54,510 nucleotides of DNA from Rhizobium sp. Q54 (lineage in GTDB: Bacteria; Pseudomonadota; Alphaproteobacteria; UBA7879; VGCX01). The notes beneath the pieces are model-generated. The model was given only the letters and a program-made list of their open reading frames with translations, was not told the origin of the DNA and did not search any database. Below are positions 1 to 8,420 of the stretch, piece after piece (the first letter of the stretch is position 1; each line of letters begins with the position of its first letter). Made by a program: the position numbers and the translations under genes. The stretch is from positions 1-54,510 of the forward strand of contig CAMBTM010000008.1 of assembly GCA_945870825.1 (NCBI GenBank), given 5' to 3'.

Positions 1-530
1 CATAAACTTAATTAATCCTCGAAAGATTAAATTAAATAACATGAAAAAAAGAATTTCAAAAGCAAAAATACAGAGGATAAAAACCACATAAGAAAATGAA
101 AACCTGTTTTTACAGTGTTAATATTGAGTTTTGATTAATAATCTCCAAACCATCCCAGTCACCTATATATGTTTTGGAAATAGCGGTGCTACTGTACAGG
201 TAAAATTACTAAACTTATTGGGTGTTGAATCCCCAGGCGACACGGGGACTATATCCCATAAATCACCCTTAGTTCCGTTTTTAAATAGTCAATAACTGCT
301 TGAAATGTTGGAAGGCCAGAAACCAATAATCCTAACCATTCTGCCCACGTTTTTTCTACTTATACCAAATCCCCTTTTTAACGATTGCGTCGTTGAACAT
401 CGGGATCGGCCTCTGTCACGTATATTTAATACGCTCCTCGGCCTCACCGCTTGTTCGCTTAGCACTCATTTAAAAATGGGAATTGGTATTATTAGCCCAT
501 TTCCTGAAGTTTTAGAGAAGTTACATTTCG
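1..530. other. AT-rich intergenic stretch, no supported gene
   Basis: An open frame of 88 codons runs through 305-571 on the plus strand, but it has no ribosome-binding site, no recognisable domain, and overlaps the 3' end of the minus-strand AbiEii gene. I see no RNA gene or intact mobile element here. Confidence 0.4.
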
Positions 531-1349
531 TTATTTACCTGCTTTCCACGAATCACCTGGTAATAAGGTAATCAATTCCTTATGTACGACAGCATATGCC
601 TCATGATGGCTGTACGTAAGATTTGGCGGGAGAAGCGCAAATATATCATCCAAAAATAGATTGTCTTTTAGCTTATGAGTCATATTCTTTTCAAATTCAG
701 CACGTGATACATTGTTGTTCTCTTTTTCGAGATAAAACATAAAACAATTAATGACTTCTTTCTTATTCAAATTTGGATAGTGTTGCAGCATTACAAAAAG
801 GTCAAATAAATCGCGCCCTTTTTTACGCTGATAAAGTGCACGCAACTTTGTACCCATCAACTCCTCAAGGGTATAAGAAGTTACTTCTGTTGTGCCATTA
901 AACCAAGAACTTTTAATGGCAAATGGCATATGAACAAGCTGGTTGTACACATGATGTTCACGTGTATTAATTTCAATTTTAATCTTCATTTTTCGAACAG
1001 GAGATAGCTCGGATTCATAAGTGTAATAGAATGTCACCCGCCCTTGCGTTTGCTTCCATTTTGGCTCTCCCAGCCATGGATTGAGCACATCATGCAGTTG
1101 TGAAAGTACCCCACCAATAGGCTCTGCTGTTTTTTGTACAAAATCTAAATCTTCTGAATAACGTTCTTGAGTTGGTGAATACAGTTTATGAAGCGCTGTG
1201 CCTCCTCTGAAAATAAGCGCTTCCTTCAAAGTTTGATTTGAATAGATATCAACAATCGCTCGTGACAAAATCAAATCTTGTTCAACCTGTGCATTATCTC
1301 GCCACGGGGCTGAGTTCTTCCATTCAATAATATAGTTTTGAGGGATCAT
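531..1349 (-). CDS. AbiEii-type nucleotidyltransferase toxin
   Basis: This 272-residue protein fits the AbiEii/DUF1814 nucleotidyltransferase toxin family, which acts with an AbiEi antitoxin in bacteriostatic phage defence or plasmid maintenance. The nucleotidyltransferase signatures are visible: FRGGTALHKLY at about residues 47-57, the catalytic pair in SEDLDF (D67, D69), and the third family motif around residues 168-183 with GTKLRALYQR followed by KGRDLFDLF. Family members transfer nucleotides to RNA, for example tRNA acceptor ends in some homologues; the target here is unknown. Its start overlaps the stop of the upstream antitoxin gene by four bases (ATGA on the minus strand), so the two are translationally coupled. 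Length is close to the family norm and no frameshift is seen, so the pair may be functional. Confidence 0.88.
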   Translation of the reverse strand: MIPQNYIIEWKNSAPWRDNAQVEQDLILSRAIVDIYSNQTLKEALIFRGGTALHKLYSPTQERYSEDLDFVQKTAEPIGGVLSQLHDVLNPWLGEPKWKQTQGRVTFYYTYESELSPVRKMKIKIEINTREHHVYNQLVHMPFAIKSSWFNGTTEVTSYTLEELMGTKLRALYQRKKGRDLFDLFVMLQHYPNLNKKEVINCFMFYLEKENNNVSRAEFEKNMTHKLKDNLFLDDIFALLPPNLTYSHHEAYAVVHKELITLLPGDSWKAGK

Positions 1350-2140
1350 ACATCTGTCTCCAGAATTTCATTTACGAGAACATGCCATTTTTTATTTTTT
1401 TCAATTACTCTATTTTCTGTGTCCAATCGTAAGGGCGTGTATGTTATTGATTTGGTTACTACGGTTTTGTACAACTGTTCCGTCAACGATTCAAATCCTA
1501 ATGCATCAAGGATATAGCCAAGACGTTGGCTGTACCGGATAGACATATGATTAGCAGCCATCGCAATTTTTTCAGGATTCATAACTTCGGCAAGTTCCGA
1601 TAAAACTGTTGCTACATTATTCAGATGTCCTGATTGATGCAAGTAACGAATCAGATCAAAGGCTGTTCCTTCTGGCGTTGATACACTCATGTACCCTGAG
1701 GGGACTTTGATCTGTTGTGTTGGAATGCGCGTTATATGTTTACTGTAGTAAAACACTATTTTTATGGAGCCAACTGTTAGAGAAGGTATAACTTTAGCAC
1801 ACACAACTTGAAAAATTTGTGTAGCGTGATGTGATGATCCATGCATTGAAGATGCCGTTAGTAAGCCAACATAATAAGGGACTTCCAAGTATCTCATCAA
1901 ATCATCAATAAACCATTCCGGTGGCAATGATCCGTCATTGGCATATTCCTCCGTTATGATTTGATAAAGACCTTTTTTTAAATGCGCAGTTTTCCCTTTT
2001 TTGAAAAGACGGTGAACACTTTTTAAAAAAGAAGTCCCGCTTATGTTAAGTGCTTGGCATGCTTCTTCTTTTAGAAAAAGATACTTTCCCTCTTTTCTGA
2101 GATTTTCAATGTAGTTAATAAGTCTAAAATTATTTTTCAT
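1346..2140 (-). CDS. AbiEi-type antitoxin / transcriptional regulator
   Basis: This is the expected partner of the AbiEii toxin downstream. The N-terminal part (about residues 1-60 from the chosen start, beginning MKNNFRLINYIENL) has the winged-helix look of AbiEi antitoxins. It includes an LYQI segment after a basic turn, followed by an AbiEi C-terminal domain with GLLTASSMHG and TPEGTAFDLIRYL. Such proteins bind inverted repeats at their own promoter and neutralise the toxin. The open frame extends upstream to 2278, but those 46 codons do not resemble the family and would start late in a region with no visible ribosome site, so I prefer the internal ATG at 2140 (264 aa). The four-base overlap with the toxin gene supports one operon. 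Confidence 0.8.
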   Translation of the reverse strand: MKNNFRLINYIENLRKEGKYLFLKEEACQALNISGTSFLKSVHRLFKKGKTAHLKKGLYQIITEEYANDGSLPPEWFIDDLMRYLEVPYYVGLLTASSMHGSSHHATQIFQVVCAKVIPSLTVGSIKIVFYYSKHITRIPTQQIKVPSGYMSVSTPEGTAFDLIRYLHQSGHLNNVATVLSELAEVMNPEKIAMAANHMSIRYSQRLGYILDALGFESLTEQLYKTVVTKSITYTPLRLDTENRVIEKNKKWHVLVNEILETDV

Positions 2141-3214
2141 GTGTAAATAATGCCATATATAGGGATTATTTGTAAAAGATAAATTTTGAGTGAAGTTCGA
2201 TTTTTCCTTGATGCAATACGTACCGGCAATTATAGTTGACGCTATGAGGTGGTCCCTTTTGACAGGACAAAAACTCAAGAAATCTGAGATGGAATTTCAT
2301 TGGTTAAATTAACTCCCGTTTCTTGATTTTTCAAGAGACGTTTAAACAAATAAATTATATTATTTTTTCTTCCTCTTCCTCCTCCTCCTTTCTTCTTCTT
2401 TTTTGGGTTCTTTTTTTCTGCTATGTGCATTGTCAAGTTAAAGGATAAAAAAAAATCTCCGTAGTTTAAGTTCTAATTACGTTCTCGTAGAAAATAGGTT
2501 ACTTCATCGCCTGCTGAATAAACAATACCGCTAATTAATACGACTTTTTATAAGCCAATCTGCTATTCGTGGTTATTTCCGTAGAAATACGCACAAGTTG
2601 TTCATTCGATATATATATAATGTGTGCCCCAAACTTCTTAACGTGAATACTCCTTAAAGATCACAGAAAAATACACGAGGTGACACATAATCCATTTTTA
2701 GCAGTTGCTTTTTCACATAGCAATGGTTTTTTCAGTCATTTCGTTGTGTCTTCTCAAACCCCCTTTCATGACTAGACTCAAAAACAGGGTCTAGCAAACT
2801 TTCGCAAACATCTTTTTTTGAAGGAAGGAGCCAACACTTAAATTTGCCAATATTCCGGGAATCTACACGGTGCAAGCTCATGGTGTCTCATCATCTTAAA
2901 GGCCGCGTACAAGCTACGCTTTGTCCTATTGCGATGGGGAGGTCTTCATCCACAACGCTAACCCTATAGTTTTCTATCAGCTTTATTGAAAAAAGGCAAA
3001 ATTAAGTGATAGTTCCCAAAGGAAGAAATATCCTCCAGAAAGTTATTATAATAACAACACAAATTAATCCAATAAGACAAGCCATGCACGTACAAGAATA
3101 TGATTTTGAAATCTTTTGCCCATTCTGATTCAATAAATTATGTCAAAAGGTAGCACCAGAGTAGCACCAAGAATTTTTCTGAAAATTAAATATCCGCGAA
3201 ACCGTTGATTTGAG
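2141..3214. other. Gene-poor stretch between AbiE pair and tRNA-Thr
   Basis: No convincing gene is visible here on either strand. A strongly pyrimidine-biased tract (about 2365-2412, runs of TTC and CTC) is the most distinctive feature. The stretch separates an accessory toxin-antitoxin pair from a tRNA gene, the layout expected of a decayed island, but I found no integrase remnant. Confidence 0.4.
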
Positions 3215-3290
3215 TGGTGCCGAATGGGGGACTCGAACTCCCGACCCGCTGATTACAAATCAGCTGCTCTACCAACTGAGCTAATTCGGC
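3215..3290 (-). tRNA. tRNA-Thr (anticodon TGT)
   Basis: A complete cloverleaf reads on the minus strand: acceptor GCCGAAT pairs with ATTCGGC and is followed by discriminator A and an encoded CCA. The anticodon stem GCTGA/TCAGC encloses the loop TTTGTAA, giving anticodon TGT. The T-arm GGGAGTTCGAGTCCC is normal. Confidence 0.96.
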
Positions 3291-3304
3291 ACATCACTTT
3301 TTAT

Positions 3305-3333
3305 CGTATACAATGTTTCAAAAGACACGCCAA
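3305..3333 (-). promoter_or_regulatory. Putative sigma-70 promoter of tRNA-Thr
   Basis: Read on the minus strand, TTGGCG and TATACG are separated by 17 bases and lie 15 bases upstream of the mature tRNA 5' end. Confidence 0.45.
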
Positions 3334-3341
3334 GGGGTTTT

Positions 3342-4517
3342 TCAGGTTTTTTTAAAGAATTTTTGAGAAGTCATCAAAAAAGACATCAATGCCAAGGCAG
3401 CGCCAAGGAATGTGTAAAAACACAAAGGCCAGGATGTATGGTTGTGGGACAGGGTTGTTAAAGACATCAGTATAAATGTCCAGAAAAGCTCGATGACGTT
3501 GAAAAGGGAGGCGGATGTCCCTTCTTTGCCAGGAAATACCTTCATTGAAAGACCATTGGCATTGGAGAAAACAAACGCCATCCCAAAGGTATGCAGCAAA
3601 GAAAACCCGCGGATGAATCCCATATGACTGCTTGGGGCATAGGCTTCCCATAAAAGGAGGATTCCCCCCACCACCTGGACAATAAGACCAAAACACATCA
3701 ATTGTCGGCTTGAAAACCGTTCAAGGCATTGCCGGTTACATAAACTGCCAATCAGATAACTGCCAACGCCCGTAGCGGTCAGAAGGGCAAAATGCATTTC
3801 AGAAATACCATAAAGTTTTAAATACACATAAGGAGACGCCACAATAATGGCAAAAAGCCCGCCCAAGGTGAATCCCGCGGCGGAAGAATAAAAGAAAAAC
3901 GTACGGTTGAAGAGAAGGGTTCTGTAATTACTGAAGAAAAGCCGGACATTCAACGGTTTTTTCTCTTGGATGGTTTCGGGGTAAAAGCGGAGGCCCAAGC
4001 CTGCAATGGTAAAAGTAATACAAAAAAGCAACACAAAGTTATAACGCCAGTTAAAGTGTTCACCGATATAGGCACCAATCAACGGGGCAAGGGCTGGGGC
4101 CACGGATATGACCATTCCTGTGATGGCAAGCCACTGAACGTATTCTTTATCCTTGTAAAGGTCTCGAAAGACCGCAAAAACAATAGGGGCTGTGGCTCCT
4201 CCAAACCCTTGAATGAACCGTCCAAACCACAAAACCTCAATGGTTGGGGAAAAAATGATAATGAGAGATCCTAATAGAAAAAGCTGTAAGGCGAACATCA
4301 GTAAGGGGCGGCGGCCAAAACGATCAGACAAAGGTCCATACAGCAAAACCCCTGTGATATTACCGAGAAAGTTCAAATTCACGGACCATTCCAGGCTTGT
4401 GATAGAAGTTTGAAATTCCTGACCCATCTTCAAAAAACACGGCAGATACATGTCTGTTGCAAAGATACCCAACGAAAAGATGGGAATCAGAAAAAAGGGG
4501 ACATATTTTTTATTCAT
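3342..4517 (-). CDS. MFS transporter of the Bcr/CflA drug-exporter type
   Basis: The 391-residue protein is an inner-membrane transporter with about twelve hydrophobic segments. The N-terminal part has the Bcr/CflA look: TDMYLPCFLKM at about 21-31 and the loop 2-3 signature DRFGRRP at about 65-71, then an arginine-containing GRFIQGFGGA segment. Family members are proton-driven exporters of drugs or small metabolites (bicyclomycin, chloramphenicol, cysteine); the substrate here cannot be told. Its ATG overlaps the stop of truA by eight bases, so it is probably the last gene of the def-fmt-truA operon. No truncation is seen. Confidence 0.85.
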   Translation of the reverse strand: MNKKYVPFFLIPIFSLGIFATDMYLPCFLKMGQEFQTSITSLEWSVNLNFLGNITGVLLYGPLSDRFGRRPLLMFALQLFLLGSLIIIFSPTIEVLWFGRFIQGFGGATAPIVFAVFRDLYKDKEYVQWLAITGMVISVAPALAPLIGAYIGEHFNWRYNFVLLFCITFTIAGLGLRFYPETIQEKKPLNVRLFFSNYRTLLFNRTFFFYSSAAGFTLGGLFAIIVASPYVYLKLYGISEMHFALLTATGVGSYLIGSLCNRQCLERFSSRQLMCFGLIVQVVGGILLLWEAYAPSSHMGFIRGFSLLHTFGMAFVFSNANGLSMKVFPGKEGTSASLFNVIELFWTFILMSLTTLSHNHTSWPLCFYTFLGAALALMSFLMTSQKFFKKT

Positions 4518-5253
4518 TATAGCGTACCTTCATAAAATAAAGACCCTCAGCCGGGGCGGTAGGGCCACCAGCTTTACGGTCACAAGCTTTAAGGGCCGCC
4601 TCAAGGTCCGAGGGCTTCCATTTGCCACGCCCCACCCAAACCAAGCTGCCGACCATATTGCGTACCTGGTGATGGAGAAAAGATCTCGCTGCTGTATGAA
4701 TAAGAATCATCTCATCTTGGCGTTCAACCGTCAACACATCCAAGGTACGGATCGGTGATTTTGCCTGACAGTGGACAGTTCGAAACGTTGAAAAATCCTG
4801 ATTCCCTAAAAGGTACTGGGCGGCTTCTTCCATGGCGTCCACATTTAAGGGATAGGGCACATGCCAGGCCCGGTGGCGTTCAAAAGTCAAAGGTGGCCGA
4901 CGGTTAATAATGCGGTAGGTATACTGCCGTTCCACAGCATCGAACCGGGCATGAAAATCATGGCATACCAATTCTGCTTTAAGGACAGAGATGGGAAGGG
5001 GGATCAGGTGGCTGTTGGTGGCGCGCTCCATGGTTTTGGCATCAATAGAAAGGGGTATATCCACATGGGCGACTTGCCCCTTGGCGTGGACGCCTGCATC
5101 TGTACGACCGGCGACGAAAAGCGTCGTTGGCAGGCCTGTAAAGGCCGTAATTGCCATTTCCACATGTTCTTGGACAGAAGGCGCATTTTCCTGGCGTTGG
5201 AACCCTGCAAAGGGGGTGCCATCATATTCTAATGTTAGTTTAAAGCGATGCAT
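4510..5253 (-). CDS. truA: tRNA pseudouridine synthase A
   Basis: TruA converts uridines 38-40 in the anticodon arm of many tRNAs to pseudouridine. The chosen start gives a 247-residue protein beginning MHRFKLTLEYDGTPFAGF, which is the normal TruA N-terminus. The catalytic aspartate lies in GRTDAGVHA (about residues 50-58), and the later HHQVRNMVGSL motif is present. The open frame extends 36 codons further upstream to 5361, but this lies inside fmt and does not match the family, so the ATG at 5253 is preferred; it overlaps the fmt stop by 14 bases. The order fmt-truA on one strand is common in alphaproteobacteria. Confidence 0.95.
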   Translation of the reverse strand: MHRFKLTLEYDGTPFAGFQRQENAPSVQEHVEMAITAFTGLPTTLFVAGRTDAGVHAKGQVAHVDIPLSIDAKTMERATNSHLIPLPISVLKAELVCHDFHARFDAVERQYTYRIINRRPPLTFERHRAWHVPYPLNVDAMEEAAQYLLGNQDFSTFRTVHCQAKSPIRTLDVLTVERQDEMILIHTAARSFLHHQVRNMVGSLVWVGRGKWKPSDLEAALKACDRKAGGPTAPAEGLYFMKVRYNE

Positions 5254-6169
5254 GAGGGGATACATGAATAGGAAAGCCTCGTAAGAAGTCTTCAACAGCC
5301 AGGGGTTTCCCCCCTTCTTTTTGCAAGACGGTGGGACAAAAGACCCCTTTCCCACAGGCAATATGTAGGTGTTCGTTCAAAATTGTGCCAGGGGTGGCTG
5401 CAGTGCCCGGCAAAATAATGGCCTCGATCACTTTGATACGCATTCCCTGGTGGAAAAACCAAACGCCGGGGAATGGGGTGAAAGCCTTTAATCTTCTGAG
5501 TAATGTTTCAGCCTCTTGGGTCCAATCCAAAAGCCCTTCGGTTTTATCCAATTTGTGGGCATAGGTCAGGCCTTCCAGGGGTTGTGGGGCAGGATGGATG
5601 CTTCCCTCCATATAAGCAGGGAGGGTTTTGATCAAAAGGTCAGCGCCAAGGACCGCCAACGTATCATGGAGTATTTTACCGGTAGTTTCATGGGTGATAG
5701 GCGTTTCAGCTGTTGCAATCATGGCGCCTGTATCAAGGCCTATATCCATTTGCATTAATGTGACACCTGTTTTTCTATCCCCTGTTTCAATCGCCCGTTG
5801 AATCGGGGCTGCCCCTCTCCACCGGGGAAGAAGGGATGCGTGAACATTAAGGCATCCCAACCGGGGTGTATCCAGAATGGGTTTGGGTAATATCAACCCG
5901 TAGGCCGCAACGATGGCAAGATCAGCATTGAGAACCTTGAATTTTTCTTGTTCATCTTGTGTTTTCAGGCTAAGGGGTGTTCTGACCTCAATTCCTTGGC
6001 TTTCAGCATACGCTTGGACAGGGGAGGGGGTCACATGGTGTCCACGCCCAGAAGGCCGGGGCGGTTGGGTATAAACACAAACGATGTGGTATGGGGAATT
6101 TTCCACCAGAGCCTTGAGAGATACCAAGGCAAATTCAGGCGTCCCCATGAAGACAATGCGGGGGGTCAT
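5240..6169 (-). CDS. fmt: Methionyl-tRNA formyltransferase
   Basis: Fmt formylates initiator methionyl-tRNA using 10-formyl-tetrahydrofolate. The 309-residue protein has the formyltransferase core from MTPRIVFMGTPEFA at the start, the catalytic region NVHASLLPRWRGAAPI at about 108-123, and the MQMDIGLDTGAMI segment that carries the catalytic aspartate. The C-terminal OB-like domain (about 205-309) is complete. It lies between def and truA on the same strand. Def removes the formyl group that Fmt adds, so the two neighbours form the N-formyl cycle. The gap to def holds a repeat element (6184-6298), so the operon is interrupted by about 260 bases of repeat DNA. Confidence 0.96.
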   Translation of the reverse strand: MTPRIVFMGTPEFALVSLKALVENSPYHIVCVYTQPPRPSGRGHHVTPSPVQAYAESQGIEVRTPLSLKTQDEQEKFKVLNADLAIVAAYGLILPKPILDTPRLGCLNVHASLLPRWRGAAPIQRAIETGDRKTGVTLMQMDIGLDTGAMIATAETPITHETTGKILHDTLAVLGADLLIKTLPAYMEGSIHPAPQPLEGLTYAHKLDKTEGLLDWTQEAETLLRRLKAFTPFPGVWFFHQGMRIKVIEAIILPGTAATPGTILNEHLHIACGKGVFCPTVLQKEGGKPLAVEDFLRGFPIHVSPHASL

Positions 6170-6183
6170 ATTTTTATCCTTTT

Positions 6184-6298
6184 GTCATCCCCGCGCAGGC
6201 GGTGCCCCAGGATTACAGACAACATTTTGCGGGTTGAAAAGCTTTGTAACGTCCATATCTTCATGGTTCCCCTGGGTCCCCGCCTGCGCGGGGATGAC
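6184..6298. repeat. Family A palindromic element (copy A1)
   Basis: Two inverted arms of the form GTCATCCCCGCG...GGCGGG-CCCAGG enclose a middle of about 60 bases; each arm is itself a short hairpin. It lies between def and fmt. The same layout recurs at 9431, 27294, 30882, 32467, 35041 and 35277. Confidence 0.85.
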
Positions 6299-6370
6299 AA
6301 AGGAAAGAGGGCGGATGACAAAGGAAAGAGGCGGGATGACAAAGGAAAGAGAGGGGATGACAAAGGAAAA
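6299..6370. repeat. Short tandem array extending family A element
   Basis: About four degenerate copies of a roughly 20-base unit, GGATGACAAAGGAAAGAGG, run directly on from the right arm of element A1, as if the arm end had been copied repeatedly. Confidence 0.8.
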
Positions 6371-6431
6371 AATGTCTCATGCCGAAGCCGGGATGACAAG
6401 GAAAAGAACATCTTTTGCATGCATTGTGCCA

Positions 6432-6995
6432 TTAAAGCGTCACATCATCACCAGTGGGTTCAGCATCACCCTCTTGGTATTTTTCCATCCGTTGGAGTTT
6501 TTTTAAGGCTAGTTTGCGTCTCAACGGCGATAAATAATCAAGGGTTACAATACCGTCCAAATGATCCATCTCATGTTGGGCGCAGCGGGCCAAAATCCCT
6601 GTGGCATGGATTTCACGCTCCGTATTATGCTCATCGATATACCGTATCTTGACTTCTTCTGGACGTGTGACTTGCACGCCAATCTCTGGAACAGAAAAGC
6701 AATATTCTTTGGCAACAGACTGTGTTTCAGAGCGCCAAATGATTTCAGGGTTAGCCATGCAAAACATATTGGGTTTTTCTGTGTGAACATGGCGAATATC
6801 CATGGTTAAGACCCGCTTATGAACACCAATTTGGGGGGCCGCTAAGCCAACTCCTTCATGGTCGACCATGATTTTTGTCATATCCATCATCAATGTTTTA
6901 ATCGTATGGTCAACAGAGTCAACAGGGTCGGACTTTTTCCGAAGGGCCGGATGGGTTGCAAGAAGAATCTTGTAAGCGTGTGTTGTTGTGTTCAT
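6432..6995 (-). CDS. def: Peptide deformylase
   Basis: Def is the metalloenzyme that removes the formyl group from nascent proteins. All three family motifs are present in this 187-residue protein: GVGLAAPQIG at 48-57, the cysteine motif EYCFSVPE at 97-104, and the metal-binding QHEMDHLDG at 140-148. The metal ligands (the Cys and the two His) and the catalytic Glu are intact. The second motif departs from the usual EGCLS: the Gly is Tyr and the Leu is Phe. It is the first gene of the def-fmt-truA group; its likely promoter lies in the AT-rich gap upstream of 6995. Length is normal apart from a short charged C-terminal tail. Confidence 0.94.
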   Translation of the reverse strand: MNTTTHAYKILLATHPALRKKSDPVDSVDHTIKTLMMDMTKIMVDHEGVGLAAPQIGVHKRVLTMDIRHVHTEKPNMFCMANPEIIWRSETQSVAKEYCFSVPEIGVQVTRPEEVKIRYIDEHNTEREIHATGILARCAQHEMDHLDGIVTLDYLSPLRRKLALKKLQRMEKYQEGDAEPTGDDVTL

Positions 6996-7187
6996 TTCAG
7001 GGGCTCTCTATCCTTTTTTCCCACTATAGGATAACCCTTTTCAGATGGAAAGGGGGATATTACCAACTAAATTAAAAGAATGAGAAGAATTTTTTGGCAA
7101 AGGAATAATGTCATTCGAATTTTTCAATGACATAAGTTGCTGTTAGTGAGACTTTACTATTTTAAAGATGATATTTAAGTCTAAAAT

Positions 7188-7263
7188 TGGTGGAGCCAGA
7201 CGGGATTGAACCGACGACCTCCTGAATGCAAATCAGGCGCTCTCCCAGCTGAGCTATGGCCCC
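7188..7263 (-). tRNA. tRNA-Ala (anticodon TGC)
   Basis: Minus-strand cloverleaf with acceptor GGGGCCA/TGGCTCC (one G-T pair), encoded CCA and anticodon stem CCTGA/TCAGG enclosing TTTGCAT (anticodon TGC). It lies 42 bases downstream of tRNA-Ile, in the same order as in the spacer of a bacterial rRNA operon, but no rRNA sequence flanks it. Confidence 0.96.
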
Positions 7264-7305
7264 ATATGATAAGATGGGATTATTCGGCACTTGTTGACCC
7301 CAGAA

Positions 7306-7382
7306 TGGTGGGCCTGGGAGGACTTGAACCTCCGACCTCACGCTTATCAAGCGCGCGCTCTAACCAACTGAGCTACAAGCCC
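7306..7382 (-). tRNA. tRNA-Ile (anticodon GAT)
   Basis: Minus-strand cloverleaf with acceptor GGGCTTG/CAGGCCC, encoded CCA, and GAT in the anticodon loop. It is co-oriented with the tRNA-Ala that follows it and has its own good promoter just upstream, so the pair is transcribed apart from any rRNA. Confidence 0.96.
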
Positions 7383-7398
7383 GTTGCCGAATACTTGT

Positions 7399-7427
7399 TA
7401 TATAGCGAACTCAACGGGGCTGTGCAA
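7399..7427 (-). promoter_or_regulatory. Sigma-70-like promoter of the tRNA-Ile/tRNA-Ala unit
   Basis: On the minus strand TTGCAC and TATATA are separated by exactly 17 bases, with the -10 box ending 16 bases before the tRNA-Ile 5' end. Confidence 0.6.
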
Positions 7428-7619
7428 GTAGTTTTTGAAAGAAACTTTTACCTTTGCATTATAAAAGAGACATACAGTGAATTCTTTTAAAAAAGAAAAA
7501 ATAATCCCAAGTAAAATCAATACTTTTTAAATAAATACAAATAAAAATTGCATCACACTATTGAATATTTATATTTCGATACTAGATAAGGCATCCTTTT
7601 AATCAAAATCAAGGATGAA

Positions 7620-8228
7620 ATGATGAATAAAAAAATTAGCCTATTAACAGCCATATCTTTTTCTGGATTGGCACACACTGCAATCGCGAGTGAAAATGAG
7701 AATCCAATGACGCCTATCAGGCGAGCCATGTTGAAACCTTTGGCGACGGTATGTGGTGAAAGGGTACCCCTCTCACCAGTTAGGCGTTCTAGAGAAGTCG
7801 AACAACCGGCCGAGGGGCTTGGTCTTCCTGCCAAGGTTAATTTTCCTCTCTTGATTGAAGAGCTTGATAAGGATAGAGGTGCTGATAAATTGGGCGCTGC
7901 GGAACGAAACGATTTTCTATCATTACCGCTATCCCCAGAGGATTTAGAGGATCTTGTATCTATTGGTGATATGGCTTTTTTTGATCTCGATATGGACGTG
8001 ATGACGTGGAAGCCGGAACCTGCTCCGGTATCAGCTAATCACAAAAAGAGGCCTGCTAGAGATGATGCGGATCTCACAGTTACGGCTGATGTGGATTTTT
8101 TGGTTATGGACGAATGGCGTCGTGAACCAACATGTGTAAAAGAACCGCGTGTTTTAGATGAAATGACAAAAAAAGCGCAGGCGAAAAAAAATCTACAAAA
8201 GAAAACACGTACAGGGCGGAGATATTAA
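7620..8228 (+). CDS. Exported protein of unknown function
   Basis: I do not recognise this 202-residue protein. It begins with a basic then hydrophobic segment ending in AHTAIAS (about residues 1-24) that looks like a Sec signal peptide. The mature part is polar and acidic in the middle, with two similar short motifs, PMTPIRR (29-35) and PLSPVRR (50-56), and a strongly basic C-terminal tail rich in lysine and arginine. A ribosome site (AAGGA at 7611-7615) precedes two adjacent ATG codons (7620 and 7623). A rho-independent terminator follows, so it is a single-gene unit. No catalytic motif is visible. Confidence 0.6.
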   Translation: MMNKKISLLTAISFSGLAHTAIASENENPMTPIRRAMLKPLATVCGERVPLSPVRRSREVEQPAEGLGLPAKVNFPLLIEELDKDRGADKLGAAERNDFLSLPLSPEDLEDLVSIGDMAFFDLDMDVMTWKPEPAPVSANHKKRPARDDADLTVTADVDFLVMDEWRREPTCVKEPRVLDEMTKKAQAKKNLQKKTRTGRRY

Positions 8229-8270
8229 GATTTTTGAATCTATTTAACAAAGAGATTCTCTAACCCTATG

Positions 8271-8316
8271 AAAGACTCCTTCTGTGTCAGGCTGCAACAT
8301 GGGGGAGTCTTTTTTA
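8271..8316 (+). terminator. Rho-independent terminator
   Basis: The inverted pair AAAGACTCC / GGAGTCTTT is followed by a run of T, 43 bases after the stop of the exported-protein gene. Confidence 0.75.
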
Positions 8317-8420
8317 TGCAACACTCATGAAGTTATTTTGTTTTCAATCATTGTGTGGTATTGAGAATGCCTTATTGATTTGGTAATGTACGAATAACTG
8401 TTTATTAATGAGGATAAAAA

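Noticed and set aside
305-571. 88-codon open frame on the plus strand
   Set aside because: No ribosome site, no domain, and overlap with the end of a well-supported gene on the other strand.
6299-6370. Possible CRISPR array (regular GATGACAAAGG repeats)
   Set aside because: The units are about 20 bases, contiguous and degenerate with no unique spacers, and they continue a family A arm. The same applies to the arrays near 9325, 31011, 35158, 53922 and 54213.
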